Positions 11,101-21,733 of a DNA stretch of 64,000 nucleotides are shown piece by piece; position 1 is the stretch's first letter; every line of letters begins with the position of its first letter. The translations under genes and the position numbers were made by a program. The notes under the pieces are model-generated. The model saw only the letters and a program-made list of their open reading frames with translations, did not search any database and had not been told where the DNA came from. The DNA lies in NCBI GenBank assembly GCA_034440635.1, contig JAOTON010002107.1:62001-126000 (forward strand), in the 5' to 3' direction. Origin of the DNA: Lepas anatifera. Lineage: Eukaryota > Arthropoda > Thecostraca > Lepadidae.

Positions 11101-14100
11101 TACTATTGGCGTCTAAATAATTTATTGACAAGGCTTCGGAAGCCCTGTTTAGTTGTGCGCTTTTATTTATTGATCATTTGATCCCTGCAGTCCCTAACCT
11201 TTGGCATCTTTGATGTACACAAAACATGCATGTCATCTTAGTTATCCATTTTGAATATAAACGTTGAATTATTTTGTGCTTTCCAGATCAAAGTTGGCAC
11301 GTTTTTTCGTGGAATCGACCGGCATGAACCATCCAATAACATATAAACAATAATTAAGTGCCTATGGCCACAGTATTATTCTTTCACGCGGAATCTAGCG
11401 TGCCTTCCCATAACTATACATCATGCCACTCACCTCTGAAAAAGAGCCCAATAAGCACGAAGTACGGAAAGACAGCGGTCACGTAGACGACCTTTCCCGA
11501 TGACTTAACGCCCTTGATGAGGCAAAGGCCGACTATGATCCAGGCGGCCAGAGTGCAGAGCGACAGGTCCCACTTGAGGGAGCCGTAGTTACTCCAGTCG
11601 TGGTCAAACAGACCCAGCACGTAGTTACTGGAAGCAGATGGAGGCAGTCAACAATAAAACGATTTATCGCTTTAGCCAGCAATTATGCCACATGTCAATA
11701 TTTCGACGTGATGTATGGTGAAATAGAAGCAATAGATGGAAGTGTCGTACGAAAGAAGCCATTACTTTTGTATCCCCACTTTCTGATTACCGATTTTTTC
11801 ACTTACACTTACGGCTCAAATAAAGTTTAATTCGATGTATAGCGCGGTGAGACCACTGCCACTGTGTGGTGAGATTACTCCGTAAGACTTATTCTCACGA
11901 GACAGTTCCAGAGGAGAAGAGATGATCCCCCAAAATTAAAAAAGACTCGCTCATCCCCGGTTGAAATGTCATCGAGACAACAATGGCAAATATCATCGAA
12001 GGCGAGAGGACTAAGTATACAAGCCCTGTTCATTGGGCACTGACTCACGTGAAGAAATCCTCGCTGGCCGAGATGCGGTGTCCGATCTCTCCGTAAGGCT
12101 TCAGCAGGCTCGGGTCGGCATTACTGGCGCAGTGGGTGGCGTTGAAGGTGGTGAAGTTGTGGAGGCTGCAGTAGGCGGAGACGGGGTAGCACGTCTTGTT
12201 CCAGAACATGGTGCTGACGTCGCTGCTGTTCTGACAAGCCTGCTCCTCAGCCAGTGTGTAACAGTTGGCAGTGTTGTAGCTGGTAAAACAGGGATTCGTC
12301 TCAGAAATGGATATGAAAGACTTCAAATGCAGAAAGACTCCAGAATCTCTTAAGTCCATATTCTACTTTCTCTTGTTCGGTTTGTGTGCAGATACACATT
12401 TTGAGCCTAAGTCAATTTACACGTCAATTTACGTGTCACAGCAACTTTTTGAAATCAGATACAGGTAGCCAAAAACGAGGTCAAGTGCAACTGATTCCAC
12501 AACAAGGTGAACTCTAGAACATTGGAAATCTTTAGAGCTTTAGAACTTTTACGCTCCTTTCCAAGCGTTTGCTTGCTTGCGATAAAGCCGACTTACTCGT
12601 TGGCGCAGTTGGACCAGCCAAGGACGGACCGAAAAGAGGCGGCAGTGTAGAATATAGTCCACGATATCACCATGTTGTAGTAACACGACACGAAGAAGGT
12701 GATCACGATCATGCCGTAACCAATGCCTGTAAGTTCAAAGAAATGTAAAAAAAAACTGAAATATCGTTCCTGTGTGGTTTGGTCCGCACTTATTGAGGCT
12801 AATACGTGACCTCTTCTGACGTCAATTTCTAAGGCTTACAAAGTTACCGCATAATAAATTGCACTTAGACACTTAATGAAACAAGCGTGTCATATAACTA
12901 CATAAGTACTGTCAATCATCAGAGCCTACGGCTTATTCTGTGGCGAAGGAGGGGTCCGACCCTGTGTTCAACGTCTAGTTCGAAACTAAAATTATGACGA
13001 CTGAAAGGCCAAACACTATTGAAGATATTGTGAGGAAAATGCATGTGCAATGTGACAGTTCAAAACCAAGTCCAAAAAAGCATTCATGTACCTATGTATG
13101 TATGTTCAAATAGACCATACTTGAAAAAGATCAGGTATTATCCAAACCCCTTGCTCTTAACATATTTTGAAGAAAACATTGTCCGTATTGGGCACTTTGG
13201 GTTCCGAATATCTTAAAATGCACAAATCCTCATATTATCTTAACGTTTTGTATTAAATCAATTGAGATGAAGAAAAGATTAAGCAGCATATTAGTCGGCC
13301 TGGTCATCATTTCTCCAACATAACTTGTTTCATATTCACAAAATAATTTTGATACCGTGTTGTATTCCTACGTCACCCTGGCCCCGCGGCCACATCTATG
13401 ACGTTGCCGTCACACCTGAGAAGATCGGAGAGAGGTGGTGGAACACCAGGTTGGGTCCCAGGCTGGCGTACTGTCCCACCACCAGCTCCAGACAGAGCAG
13501 AGGCAGCCCGGTCGTCAGCAGCATGATGATGTACGGCACCAGGAACGCACCTGGTCGGCGTGGGCACGGTGGGGGTTTCAGGACGCTTCAGCTGCCAAGG
13601 CTACAGGGCGCGTAGGCACGGTTAGCTCAGGCGCGGCGAGAGAACACGGCTCGCTCCAGGTCCTGGGTGATGTGGAATTCGTACAGCATGCACTGTATAT
13701 GTTTAACTTGGGAATATGTTTGTCAGGAAGAGTTTGCTATTTGACAACCCTCTCGTTTTCCTGTCTGTGTGCCTGCTCTGATTTGTCTGTACTGGAAATA
13801 GTTCGTATAATGTGATGATTGTACCCAATGGACTGTTTGACAGAAAGAAAATATGGAATGAATAGTTATCAGAAGGAAATATGATTATTTCATGGTTCAC
13901 GCAATCTCCCAGATGGCTATGCTTCTGAATATCCGCCTTGTGTGGTTTAGTTATAAATAAATCATGCACTTTGCCCTGACGAGAATAACCAGACGAATCT
14001 AAGGCATTGAAATATCCAGCAAGTTTTCTATCCTGGAAGCTGCAGAGGAGTCAATCAAGTTGAGGAAGAAGAGACAAATTATGATTTTTGTTGCAAGCAG

Positions 14101-14475
14101 CTGATTTCTAGCGACAACCTGGTAAGCACCCGTAGTGTAAAAGTTTCGGTCCTGTTGTAAACATCATTCCTGAGACGAGCATCCTAGGCAGCGTACAATG
14201 CTCTTAGCCAGTTGGTTGCATTTCTATATACCGTTTTTGGGCCTGGAAATTAAATTGGAACCCTGCAATTCACAATACTCACCTCCCCCATTTTTGTAGC
14301 AAAGATAGGGAAACCTCCATACGTTTCCAATGCCCACGGCGTATCCTACGATACTGAGGAAAAAATCCCACTGAGAGCTCCACTGTCCTCGCTCAGTGTC
14401 TTCTTCCTTTGGAGAAAGAGCACCATCGACAGGCTTTTCTTCCAATGCCTTCTCAGATTTAGCATCAGTCACCGT
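4965..14475 (-). CDS. SLC6 family sodium-dependent transporter gene (11 coding exons)
   Basis: A spliced neurotransmitter:sodium symporter, a plasma-membrane protein of twelve helices that uses the Na+ (usually also Cl-) gradient to carry an amino acid or amine. I placed eleven exons by AG/GT borders and matching phases. Their sum is 1,878 bases, exactly 626 codons with the stop, a usual SLC6 length. Family marks: an RGQW N-terminal gate motif, GNVWRFPY in helix 1, the double Tyr in helix 3, a C-x8-C pair with four N-glycosylation sequons in loop 2, and [11 protein letters not shown] in helix 6. Helices 6-7 look most like glycine-transporter-type members ([15 protein letters not shown]), but helices 9-10 differ and I do not assign a substrate. 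The start codon lies either in a 5' exon (candidate near 20025) or at the ATG at 14493. TTAA elements sit in intron 8. Confidence 0.85.
5215..5306. repeat. 12-bp minisatellite (CAGAGTCACCGG)n before exon 11
   Basis: About eight units of CAG/CACAGTCACCGG in intron 10, ending about 20 bases from the exon 11 acceptor. The adjoining intron also repeats the first nine exon bases (GGTATTCTG). Confidence 0.85.
5706..5931 (-). CDS. SLC6 exon 10: helices 9-11 region
   Basis: Acceptor CTCTCCAG|T, donor ATCTGT|GTAAGT, phase 0. Encodes [40 protein letters not shown] and [14 protein letters not shown], typical of SLC6 helices 10 and 11. Confidence 0.85.
6239..6354 (-). CDS. SLC6 exon 9: helices 8-9 junction
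   Basis: Acceptor GTTCCAG|TTTGCG, donor CTAAG|GTAACA. Encodes [16 protein letters not shown], then [18 protein letters not shown]. It matches the F-x-x-E-T/A region of SLC6 proteins before helix 9. It is separated from exon 8 by about 3 kb of intron that carries two TTAA elements. Confidence 0.8.
6493..6605 (-). other. GC-rich exon-like island in SLC6 intron 8
   Basis: A minus-strand frame ends in [19 protein letters not shown] and a stop. Its composition is like the exons, and an acceptor-like TCAAGAGCAG lies before it. I recognise no family. It could be an alternative terminal exon or nothing. Confidence 0.2.
6796..7942. mobile_element. TTAA-flanked miniature element A (in SLC6 intron 8)
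   Basis: Bounded by TTAA, with ends TTAACCTTCGCCCGGGTGG and CCACCGGGGCAAGGGTTAA (inverted, imperfect). The left end has a hairpin GGGGGGTCT-TTT-AGACCCCCC at 6813-6833; the right end has a similar GGGGGTC...GACC-like segment. It encodes nothing. TTAA duplications suggest piggyBac-type mobilisation. Many AGGTCA/TGACCT motifs are present, including TCAAGGTCA at 6930-6938. Confidence 0.75.
7939..8970. mobile_element. TTAA-flanked miniature element B (1,032 bp)
   Basis: Shares its left TTAA with the right TTAA of element A. Ends TTAACCCGCGCCCCACCGGG and CCCCGGTGGGACGAGGGTTAA. The right end carries GGGGGCCATCGATGGCCCCC (8934-8953), a perfect palindrome. It is related to the elements at 14525, 15549 and 20793 but in the opposite orientation. 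No ORF of note; dense AGGTCA/TGACCT motifs. Confidence 0.8.
9266..9319 (-). promoter_or_regulatory. Three near-identical 5' splice sites after exon 8
   Basis: GCAGGTAAT occurs three times; the exon-side G would be at 9317, 9296 and 9271. The second lies 21 bases downstream and would add seven codons (VIALYSQ) in frame, ending again in SQ; the third is 46 bases downstream and shifts frame. Confidence 0.55.
9317..9459 (-). CDS. SLC6 exon 8: loop 4 and helix 8
   Basis: Acceptor GGTGGCAG|G, donor TCGCAG|GTAATT, phase 0. Encodes [27 protein letters not shown] and [18 protein letters not shown]. The [13 protein letters not shown] loop-4 motif and LGLDSQ with its Na2-type residues are typical. Confidence 0.85.
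9928..10022 (-). CDS. SLC6 exon 7: helix 7
   Basis: Acceptor CCCGACAG|A, donor CTGG|GTAAGA. Encodes [17 protein letters not shown], then [15 protein letters not shown], the conserved NC-TS-FAGF-FS-LGFMA helix 7. Confidence 0.85.
10477..10657 (-). CDS. SLC6 exon 6: loop 3 and helix 6
   Basis: Acceptor TTACAG|GTATAAC, donor ATGAA|GTGAGC. Encodes [36 protein letters not shown] and [15 protein letters not shown], the second unwound ion-binding helix. Five extra copies of its acceptor and first ~70 bases lie just upstream in the intron; only this copy leads into the full exon. Confidence 0.85.
10583..11099 (-). repeat. 82-bp tandem array of SLC6 exon 6 start plus its 3' splice site
   Basis: The string GTTATACCTG starts at 10651, 10733, 10815, 10897, 10979 and 11061, exactly 82 bases apart. 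Each unit holds the end of intron 5, a CAG|GT acceptor and about 70 bases of exon 6 up to GACTCTCG. The exon has GACTCTCGG and the intron has GAT/CTCTCGTTACAG, so the unit boundary looks like a short-homology junction. Copies are nearly identical, so the expansion is recent. They differ from the true exon by a shared Thr-to-Ala codon change (ACC to GCC). Confidence 0.95.
11434..11627 (-). CDS. SLC6 exon 5: helices 4 and 5
   Basis: Acceptor GCTTCCAG|TAACTAC, donor TTCAGAG|GTGAGT, phase 1. Encodes [11 protein letters not shown], then [37 protein letters not shown] and [10 protein letters not shown], the usual helix 4-loop-helix 5 signature including GK-VVY-TA-FPY. Confidence 0.85.
12049..12279 (-). 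CDS. SLC6 exon 4: large extracellular loop 2
   Basis: Acceptor TGTTTTACCAG|C, donor TTCTTCAC|GTGAGT. The join gives CANDYNTANC, so the C-x8-C pair spans the exon border. Four sequons (NSS, NKT, NFT, NAT) and further cysteines fit the glycosylated loop. The join resolves the codon split after exon 3 as Asp. Confidence 0.8.
12597..12726 (-). CDS. SLC6 exon 3: helix 3
   Basis: Acceptor TTACAG|GCATTGG, donor AACGA|GTAAGT, phase 2. Encodes [18 protein letters not shown], then MVISWTIFY. The CYYN tyrosine is the substrate-site Tyr of helix 3. It ends at the first cysteine of the loop-2 disulfide (SNCAN). Confidence 0.85.
13416..13550 (-). CDS. SLC6 exon 2: helix 2
   Basis: Acceptor CCGACCAG|GTGCG, donor TTCTCAG|GTGTGA. 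Encodes [20 protein letters not shown], then [13 protein letters not shown], the standard helix 2 and first intracellular loop. The join to exon 1 restores the conserved NGGGAF. Confidence 0.85.
14283..14475 (-). CDS. SLC6 exon 1 of those placed: N-terminus and helix 1
   Basis: Acceptor TTCTATTCCAG, phase 0; donor GGGGGAG|GTGAGT, phase 1. Encodes about 38 hydrophilic residues rich in Glu/Lys, then [20 protein letters not shown] and [17 protein letters not shown], the unwound Na+-binding helix 1. An in-frame ATG at 14493 could start the protein if the acceptor is not used. Confidence 0.85.
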
Positions 14476-14524
14476 CTGGAATAGAATACGCATCAGTTAG
14501 GTAAGCTGGCACAAGTACGAGATA

Positions 14525-15552
14525 TTAGCCCTCGCCCCACCGGGGCCATCGATGCCCCTCCTAAGGTTTTTTCGGTATAGCAGAAAAACAACAAAACGCA
14601 GCACCGCAGTTAAGGGCTCTATCTCTCACCCCATCATTTTCCCACCATCCCTAAAATTTTTCACCCCGGGTCACCCAAGATCAGGTCACCAGGCGAGGTA
14701 AACCAAGGTTACCTCACTTCAACTTTTGAGCTCCATAAGAGCTACATTTTTTAGTCGATCAATTTGACACTTCCTACACTACATGACCCCACCAGGGTCT
14801 ACAAGGTGTATATCCGGGATTTTTAGATTTCGTGACCTGAGGTCTGGTCATGAGGTGACCTCTCCCATTGAAAAAGCATGGAGAAAAGCTGTCTTATGAT
14901 CTAGAAGTTACACAAATGATTGCAAATGAAAAAAAACTCTCAGAACAGCGTTCTTGGAATTCTTTCACGGATTCCAGGGGTAAATTGACTCTTTGATCTC
15001 TCCAAGGTCATCCAAGGTCACCAGGGGTAAAAAAACAGTATTTTGACAAAAACTTTTAACCTAATTAGCTTAGAGCGCTGACTCAAACACCATCGTGTAT
15101 GTCTTGTCACTGGCTTTTATTCGATATGCGGCAAGGTCACTTTCTGACGTTTCATGACCTCAGGTCATATGAGGTCACGAGGTGACCTCTGGAGGTCAAA
15201 CCACTGGCGGGAGGTCGCTACGTTCCACATAGTGGAAATAGGTCTGCCATTTTCCTATCAAATATACTTTACCAGATCTCAATAGCTCTAATGGCATAAA
15301 AGTTATGCCCAGTTTTTTTAAGCATTGCATATTTGAATGAAAATAGCCTGTCATGACCTAACTTGACCTCTGGAGGTCAAACCATTGACTTGAGCGCTTA
15401 AACCTGTGAAGTGATTTCTTACTGAATTCACGCGAAATTTCTAGTGCACTTTGCAGATTTACGCTAACCCCCACATTTTCGGAGTTAGAGGGGGCCATCG
15501 ATGCCCCCTTGGGGCGAAGGTGGTGCCGAACCCCCGGTGGGGCGCGGGTTAA
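14525..15552. mobile_element. TTAA-flanked miniature element C (~1,028 bp)
   Basis: Same family as element B, inverted. The left TTAA is decayed to TTAG; the right end is CCCCCGGTGGGGCGCGGGTTAA. Subterminal GGGGCCATCGATGCCCC occurs at both ends. It contains inverted (AGGTCA-5-TGACCT, 15172-15188) and everted (TGACCT-4-AGGTCA, 15183-15198) half-site pairs. It lies just 5' of the first placed SLC6 exon. Confidence 0.8.
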
Positions 15553-17433
15553 TCCTCGCCCCATCGTGGGCCATCAATGACCCCCTAAGGTTTTTTCAAG
15601 ATATCATAAAAACGACGCGGCGCAGCGCCCCGGTTGAGGGCTCTATCTTTCACCCCATCATTTTCCCACCATCCATGAAATTTTTTTACCCCGGATCACT
15701 CAAGGTCAGGTCACCAGGCGAGGTCAACCAATGTCACCTCACTTCAACTTTTGAGCTCTATAAGAGCTACATTTCTTAGTCGATCAATTTGAAACTTCCA
15801 ACACTTCATGACCCTTCCAATGTCTACAAGATGTATATCCGGGATTTTTCGATTTCGTGACCTGAGGTCAGGTCACGAGGTGATCTCTCCCATTGAAAAA
15901 GCATGGGGAAAAGCTGTCTTATGATCTAAAAGTCACAAAAACGATTGCAAATGCTCAGCTTGCTCAGAAAAGCGTTCTTGGACACCCTTTTACGGATCCC
16001 AGGGGCTATAATCTCCCTTTGACCTCTCCAAGGTCATCAAAGGTCACCAGGAGTCAAAAACAGTATTTTGGCAAAAACTATTGACATAACTAAGCTGAAG
16101 CGCTGAATCAAACGTCATCGTGTATGTTTCGTCACTGGATTTCATTTGATATACGGCAAGGTCACTTCCAGACCTTTCGTGACCTCAGGTTATATCAGGT
16201 CACGAGGTGACATCTGGAGGCCAAACCACTGGCCGGAGGTCATTACGCTTAACACGCGCATTGACGGGGGGCGGGTACCCGCCCCCCTCGGGTTTTTCGG
16301 AGACAGCAGAAAAACGGCGGCGCGCAGCGCCGCTGTACTTGGTATACCTTTTCCCTCATCATTTTTGCAACTTCTGTGAAAATTTTAAGGATAGGTCATC
16401 TCAGGTCAGGTCACCAGTACAGGTGAAGTGACCCGACCTAAAAAAAGTTTAAGATAGCATAAGTCGGAGCAGGGTGAACTTATCCAATTGAAACTCATAT
16501 CTCATAATGGGCTCACCGAGTTCTCTAAAATATGTTCCGGTATTTTTGATATCGATGACCTAAGGTCAGGTACGAAGCATGACCTCTCCATTGGTAATAC
16601 ATGGGAAATATGGTTTTTACTGAATAACTCAGTAACAGATGGTGATAGAGCGTTTATTTTAGCTTCATTAGACTCGCCTTGGCTCTGCGGTTCTAATGAT
16701 ATGCATTTTATATAATTTGACCCTGACCTGACCTCAGGTCAGGTCAAATCTTTGATTTGACCTAGCAAGGTCAAATAATATATCATTCGATTTGGCTTGC
16801 TGCGAGGATTCATAGAGTTCAAGTCGTTTTGCTCTATCTTTACTTGTTCAGATGTAATGGCCGAAAATCTTAATTTACATGTTATCCCTATGACGGCATG
16901 TGACGGCATGTTTTTGACCTCTGGTGACCTTAAATGTGACCTGACAAAAAATGGTTCAAATATTTTCGATGGAGAAGCGGATGGGCTACCCAACGCCGTT
17001 TACCGTTTTTTGCTACCTACCGTGGTTCTCGAGATCTTAGGGGGGCGGGTACCCGCCCCTCGTCAATCCGAAGGTGGCTCAGACCCCCGTCAATGCGCGT
17101 GTTAATGTAGTGGAAAAAGGTCTGACAAATTCCTATCAAATGTACTTTACCAGATCTCAATAGCTCTAATGACATGAGAGTTATGCCCAGTTTTCTTAAG
17201 CATTGCATATTTGAGTGAAAATAGCCTATCGGGACCTAGCTTGACCTCTGGAGGTCAAACCATTGACCTGGCGCTTAAACATGCGCAGTAATTTCGTACT
17301 GAATTCACGCGAGCTTTCTAATGCACTTTGCAGATTTTTGCTAACCCTCATATTTTCGGAGTTAGATGGAGGCCATCGATAGCCCCCTGGTGGGGCAAAG
17401 GTGGCACCGGACCCCCGGTGAGACGCAGGTTAA
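15549..17433. mobile_element. TTAA-flanked miniature element D, interrupted by E
   Basis: Starts at the TTAA shared with element C and ends ACCCCCGGTGAGACGCAGGTTAA. Removing the nested element at 16249-17105 and one TTAA leaves 1,032 bases, the same length as element B. Same orientation as C; TCAAGGTCA at 15700-15708. Confidence 0.8.
16249..17105. mobile_element. TTAA-flanked miniature element E nested in D (857 bp)
   Basis: The termini are an 18-bp perfect inverted repeat, CACGCGCATTGACGGGGG, flanked by TTAA on both sides. The flanks rejoin as part of element D, so TTAA is a true target-site duplication. Next to each terminus is the palindrome GGGGCGGGTACCCGCCCC (16268-16285 and 17042-17059). 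Non-coding; many AGGTCA motifs. Confidence 0.88.
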
Positions 17434-20024
17434 AATGTTTCTGCTGTTGGAGCTTATATGCTCGTATAACTGCACGTGGCGCTGATTAAAAGCTGGTCTA
17501 ATGTTCACTGGTCATTAACTTCGTAAAAAATGATTGTAGCATAAGCATATAGACGGTATCGCTTTTTTGGAGTCTCAGCTTGTGAACGGTGTAGTTTCAT
17601 GACATTAGTGACGGTTCACTTGGGGACGACACACGTTAATTCACACATAAATAAATGTCTAATTCCACCGGGAGGTAGGTTCAATGAAGTAAAGACGTAG
17701 AAGAAGTGCATTACACTATTGCTGCCGTAAAGAGTCTGCTTTACAGTTGAAAATGCAGGCGTGCATCATCTACTACGCACTGGGTGACAATTATTATTTG
17801 TTTTCTATCCGATATCCGTATTTCAAATACTCGCAAAAGATCCCATCCCGCCCAGTGGTGGCTCGTGTTACACTGACAGCTGAGGGAGAGACACAAAAGT
17901 ACATATATATAAAGACCTTGACTTAACATGTCGCTTATTTGAAGATCTTTGAGATCCTCACAAAGTCATGTTGCCATGACCTCGCATGACCTTGACTGTG
18001 GGCTCAGGGCTCACAATATGATGTAAGTTGACAGGGATTTTGATACTGATCTTAAAATATCGTGTAATTCACGGGAATTTTTGTGTCGTGAGCGCGCAGT
18101 ATCATTACATTTTAATCCAGTTTTGCAGACATTGGTCGACAATTTTGACGCTTAGAACTTTTCCCAGGTTTTGTTACAGCCGTCTGAACTTAACAGCCAT
18201 GTTAAGTCTATTATTTTGAATACATGTTGTTGTCCTAAATGTCTACGCAAAATCATTCCGTAATCAGCGACGCCGCATCAATGGTTCAGCTTTCCGAGCC
18301 TCCAGTGTAATTTTATATCGGCTGTCTCGTGGCAGGGGATGCTGCGGTGGTGGCGCCGCATCGTAGGTATATGCCGATGGGAAAGCTGACCCGTCACAGC
18401 ACCGACCCAATAGGCACGGCTGTTCCATGTTTGTACCACTTCGTTATACCTGATGTGGAAAGTCACCAATCAACATCCTTAGGAGGTGGAACTTTTGTTT
18501 ATGGTTACGATAACGTTTAAAAATGTGTGTTTCGATTTATACGGGGCGGATTACTCGCGGTATTTTTTGCACGTGATTTTACAAACAGCAAACGTATCAT
18601 GATATAAAACTGAACCAAATATGATTTGAAAAGGGTGATATAGGTCAACATTAGGCTGCCAGGCAGCAAGATAAGCAAGTCTGCTCAGCTGAATTACACG
18701 TCAAGTCAAGATCAGCCTTGGATATCGGTGTGATATAAGTTTTAGAGCGCCTCTCCTCTTGGCTAACAAGGTTGTTCTGTGTATAAAGGTGGTCGTCCAG
18801 AATGTCCGCGAGATTGTTTTACGGTGCACACAAGTAGAATTAAAGCATGAAAATATTGGCTACTTTGATATTTCACTTAACTTGAGTAAGAATCGATTTC
18901 GAAATATGCATTGTCTTTTTGGACGGTTTTCTGCAATATATAATGAAGGTAAGTAGGTTATTTCTAGAATTATTGGCTATGGCAACATTCAATTTATTTA
19001 TCTCTCATCTCAAAACAATGCCGTCTTACTTGGACTGCGAGATAATACAATTTTACCCTTCCATCTTTAATAGAAAACGCTAAAACAAATTAAAACAGGT
19101 GCCAATGGATACAAAATTAGACAGGCATGCGTGCCCAGCTATTTAGTCTACAACGGTGATTTCTTGACGGCAGCAGACATAAAGCAAATTCTTACATTGA
19201 AACACGCATTAGACTTCACGGTGAGGTTATGTATGTATTTGTTGATGGCTAATCTTGTCTGCGAGGTCACTTAGCTCCTAGCTAGAAAGTGAATGATCTT
19301 AGAAACATGCGAGACTTAGGAATACGATTAAGTTTATATAAGGCCACTTCTTTAACTTGCAAGGAAAGTCGACATGAAAATTAGCTTGATTTGGACCCAG
19401 AATCACTAAATGTAGAGTACATTTTATTCTAAAAGTACCTGTAAAAGACGTCAGATTCAAAATCAGGACACGAACTTAGAAACCAATAATAATCAACACC
19501 CGTGTCCTGGTCAGCGTTATATCTTATCCAAACTTCGAAAGCTTACCACCTATTCCTTTAATTTTGTCGTAAGATATAACAGCATGTGGTGCTTCTACGT
19601 GTTGCAATATATTTAGGCCGAAAGGAGTAAGCTGGTGTCGTGACGGATGTTCCATTTCGAACCGTTAGCTCCGGTTTGTTCCACAAATATTTTTATCTCG
19701 TAAATTGGTTGGAAAATAGGGAGGCCAGAGGCCTTAGCTCACCAATTTTCATCCGGAGACGGTTTCTTGTCAGGGAGAGCTGGTAGATTAGCTGCCCTCC
19801 AGACTTTGTTGTTACGAGCGATGCTCACAAATTAATGAAATAAATATAACCATCACAAAGACATCGCTTAAAGCCCAGTTAGGCCCCGTTGGTGGCTTCT
19901 GTCCTCACGCTAATGATATTTCTGCCTCCATTTTTATAGATTCACATATCGTGAAAACCCCTCCATTGCAGTCTCCACAGCCTTACAACTCCAAAATATA
20001 ATTCACTCAGATCTGTCGGCTTAC
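17434..20024. other. Unassigned non-coding stretch
   Basis: No frame above chance, no recognisable exon, and no clear repeat except scattered AT-rich tracts. If the candidate 5' exon near 20025 is real, this is part of the first SLC6 intron. Confidence 0.4.
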
Positions 20025-20240
20025 CATGTCGATCTTCCCTGCCCAGGTTTCAACGTTTTACTCAACAGCTTGCATTGGGTGCTCCGCTCGGCTCCCCACA
20101 GCTCGCTTCGGTCGGCATCTGAACTCAACAGTAGGCACTCAGCAACGCTCCGCGATAGGTGCGGGTGAAAGAAAGCTAGGTACAAAGCCGATCTGACGAC
20201 TGGCCACTCGAAACACCGCCCAAGCCTGCTGTAGGCCATG
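20025..20240 (-). other. Candidate 5' exon of the SLC6 gene ending in the start codon
   Basis: The minus strand reads GATCGACATG|GTAAGC at 20030-20019: an ATG with a purine at -3 directly before a consensus donor. Splicing in phase 0 to the acceptor at 14475 gives Met-Thr-Val-Thr-Asp, matching the phase needed. The upstream ~200 bases are richer in CpG than the neighbourhood, as for a promoter or 5' UTR. Not proven; the intron would be 5.5 kb. Confidence 0.35.
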
Positions 20241-20792
20241 CACTAAAAGTGGGAGCCTAGCTGTGCCGTAGCTTTGTCCACAACCCACCGCTCACTGCCC
20301 CCTCCCCAGCCTAGCAATATATTCCTGGTCAGGTCTCTGACTTCGGCCTACGCTATCACAATGCTATTTGTCATGTCCCGACCATGCTTGGCACAATCAG
20401 TGCATACATTTGAGGTGGGCAGCTGCTGTTGGTTTTATTTAGCTGTCCAACTCAGTGTGTCTGTGAATTATTAGTGGCCAACCACAAATTTTCAGCTTCT
20501 TAAGAGCTTTATACTTGAGAAGAATGAAGGCTTTACGACTAAATGAATGTGTGACGTGATACACTTGTAATAATGAATGCCGAAAAATGTTTCAACTTTT
20601 AATCAGAGAATTCGATACATACACGCATGATATATAAATGTTTCATCCCCTTGAAGGTGAATAATTTCCGCCTTTTTATAGCATGATGAATTCTTTTATC
20701 GTATCATCCTCACTCGCAGAATGCTTTGCTCTATCTCTCTACTCGGGATGTCAAATTGTTTAGCTCGTACCGAGCTCAGTGGGAAGGGGGAA

Positions 20793-21700
20793 TTAACCCT
20801 CACCCCACCGGGGGCCATCGATGCCCCCTAAGGTTTTCTCGGGATAGCAGAGAAATGTCGAGACGCAGCATCGCAGTTGAGGGCTTGATCTCTCACCCCA
20901 TTATTTTCTCATCATCTCTGAATTTTTTTCCGGGTCACCCAAGGTCAGATCACCAGGCGAGGTCAACCAAGGTCACCTCACTTACAATTTTGAACTCTGC
21001 AAGAGCTACATTTCTTTGTCGATTGATTTGAAACTTCCTACACTTCATGACCCCTCTAGGGTCTACAAGGTGTATATCCGGGATTTTTCAAATTCGTGAC
21101 CTGAGGTCAGGTCACGGAGGTCAGGTCACCCATTCACGGATCCCAGGTGCCATATTTGTCCTTTGACCTCTCCGAGGACATCCAAGGTCACCAGGGGTCA
21201 AAACAGTATTTTGACAATAACTTTTGACCTAGTTAAGCGAGAGCACTGAATCAAACATTATCGTGTATGTCTTGTCACTGGATTTCATTTGATATACCTA
21301 CGACAAGGTCACTGTCTGACCTTTCGTGATCTCAGGTCATATTAGGTCACGAGGTGACCTCTGGAGGTCAAACCACTGGCGGAAGGTCATTACGTTTCAC
21401 ATAGCGGAAAAAAGTCTGGCATTTCCTATCAAATGTATTTACCAGATCTCAATAGCTCTAATGGCATAAGAGCTAGGCCCAGTTTCCTTAAGCATTGCAT
21501 ATTTTAGTAAAAATAGCCTATGGTGACCCTAACTTGACCTGGGCGCTTAAACATGCAAAGTAATTTCTTACTGAATTCACGCGAGCTTTATAATGCACTT
21601 TGCAGATTTGCGCTAACCCCATATTTTCGGAGTTAAAGGGGCCATCGATGGCCCCGGTTGGGCGAAGGTGGCGCCGGACCTCCGGTGGGGCGTGGGTTAA
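20793..21700. mobile_element. TTAA-flanked miniature element F (908 bp)
   Basis: Same family and orientation as elements C and D. Ends TTAACCCTCACCCCACCGGG and CTCCGGTGGGGCGTGGGTTAA. It has an internal deletion near 21120, where the segment around the conserved AGCATGGGGAAAAGCTG is missing. I counted about 19 AGGTCA/TGACCT motifs in 908 bases. The right palindrome GGGGCCATCGATGGCCCC is perfect. Confidence 0.8.
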
Positions 21701-21703
21701 CCC

Positions 21704-21714
21704 TGCTTTAGAAA
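21704..21714. repeat. Left target-site duplication of the I-like LINE
   Basis: TGCTTTAGAAA, repeated exactly at 28152-28162. Confidence 0.85.
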
Positions 21715-21733
21715 GTGCCATCTCGGATGGCAC
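21715..21733 (+). other. 5'-terminal hairpin of the I-like LINE
   Basis: GTGCCATC TCG GATGGCAC: an 8-bp perfect stem with a 3-base loop at the very first base after the target-site duplication. The same GATGGCACTCTCG string recurs inside ORF1 near 22850. Confidence 0.7.

Noticed and set aside
20021..20239. A 72-codon minus-strand frame
   Set aside because: No domain; it overlaps the candidate 5' exon in another frame and ends just past the donor.
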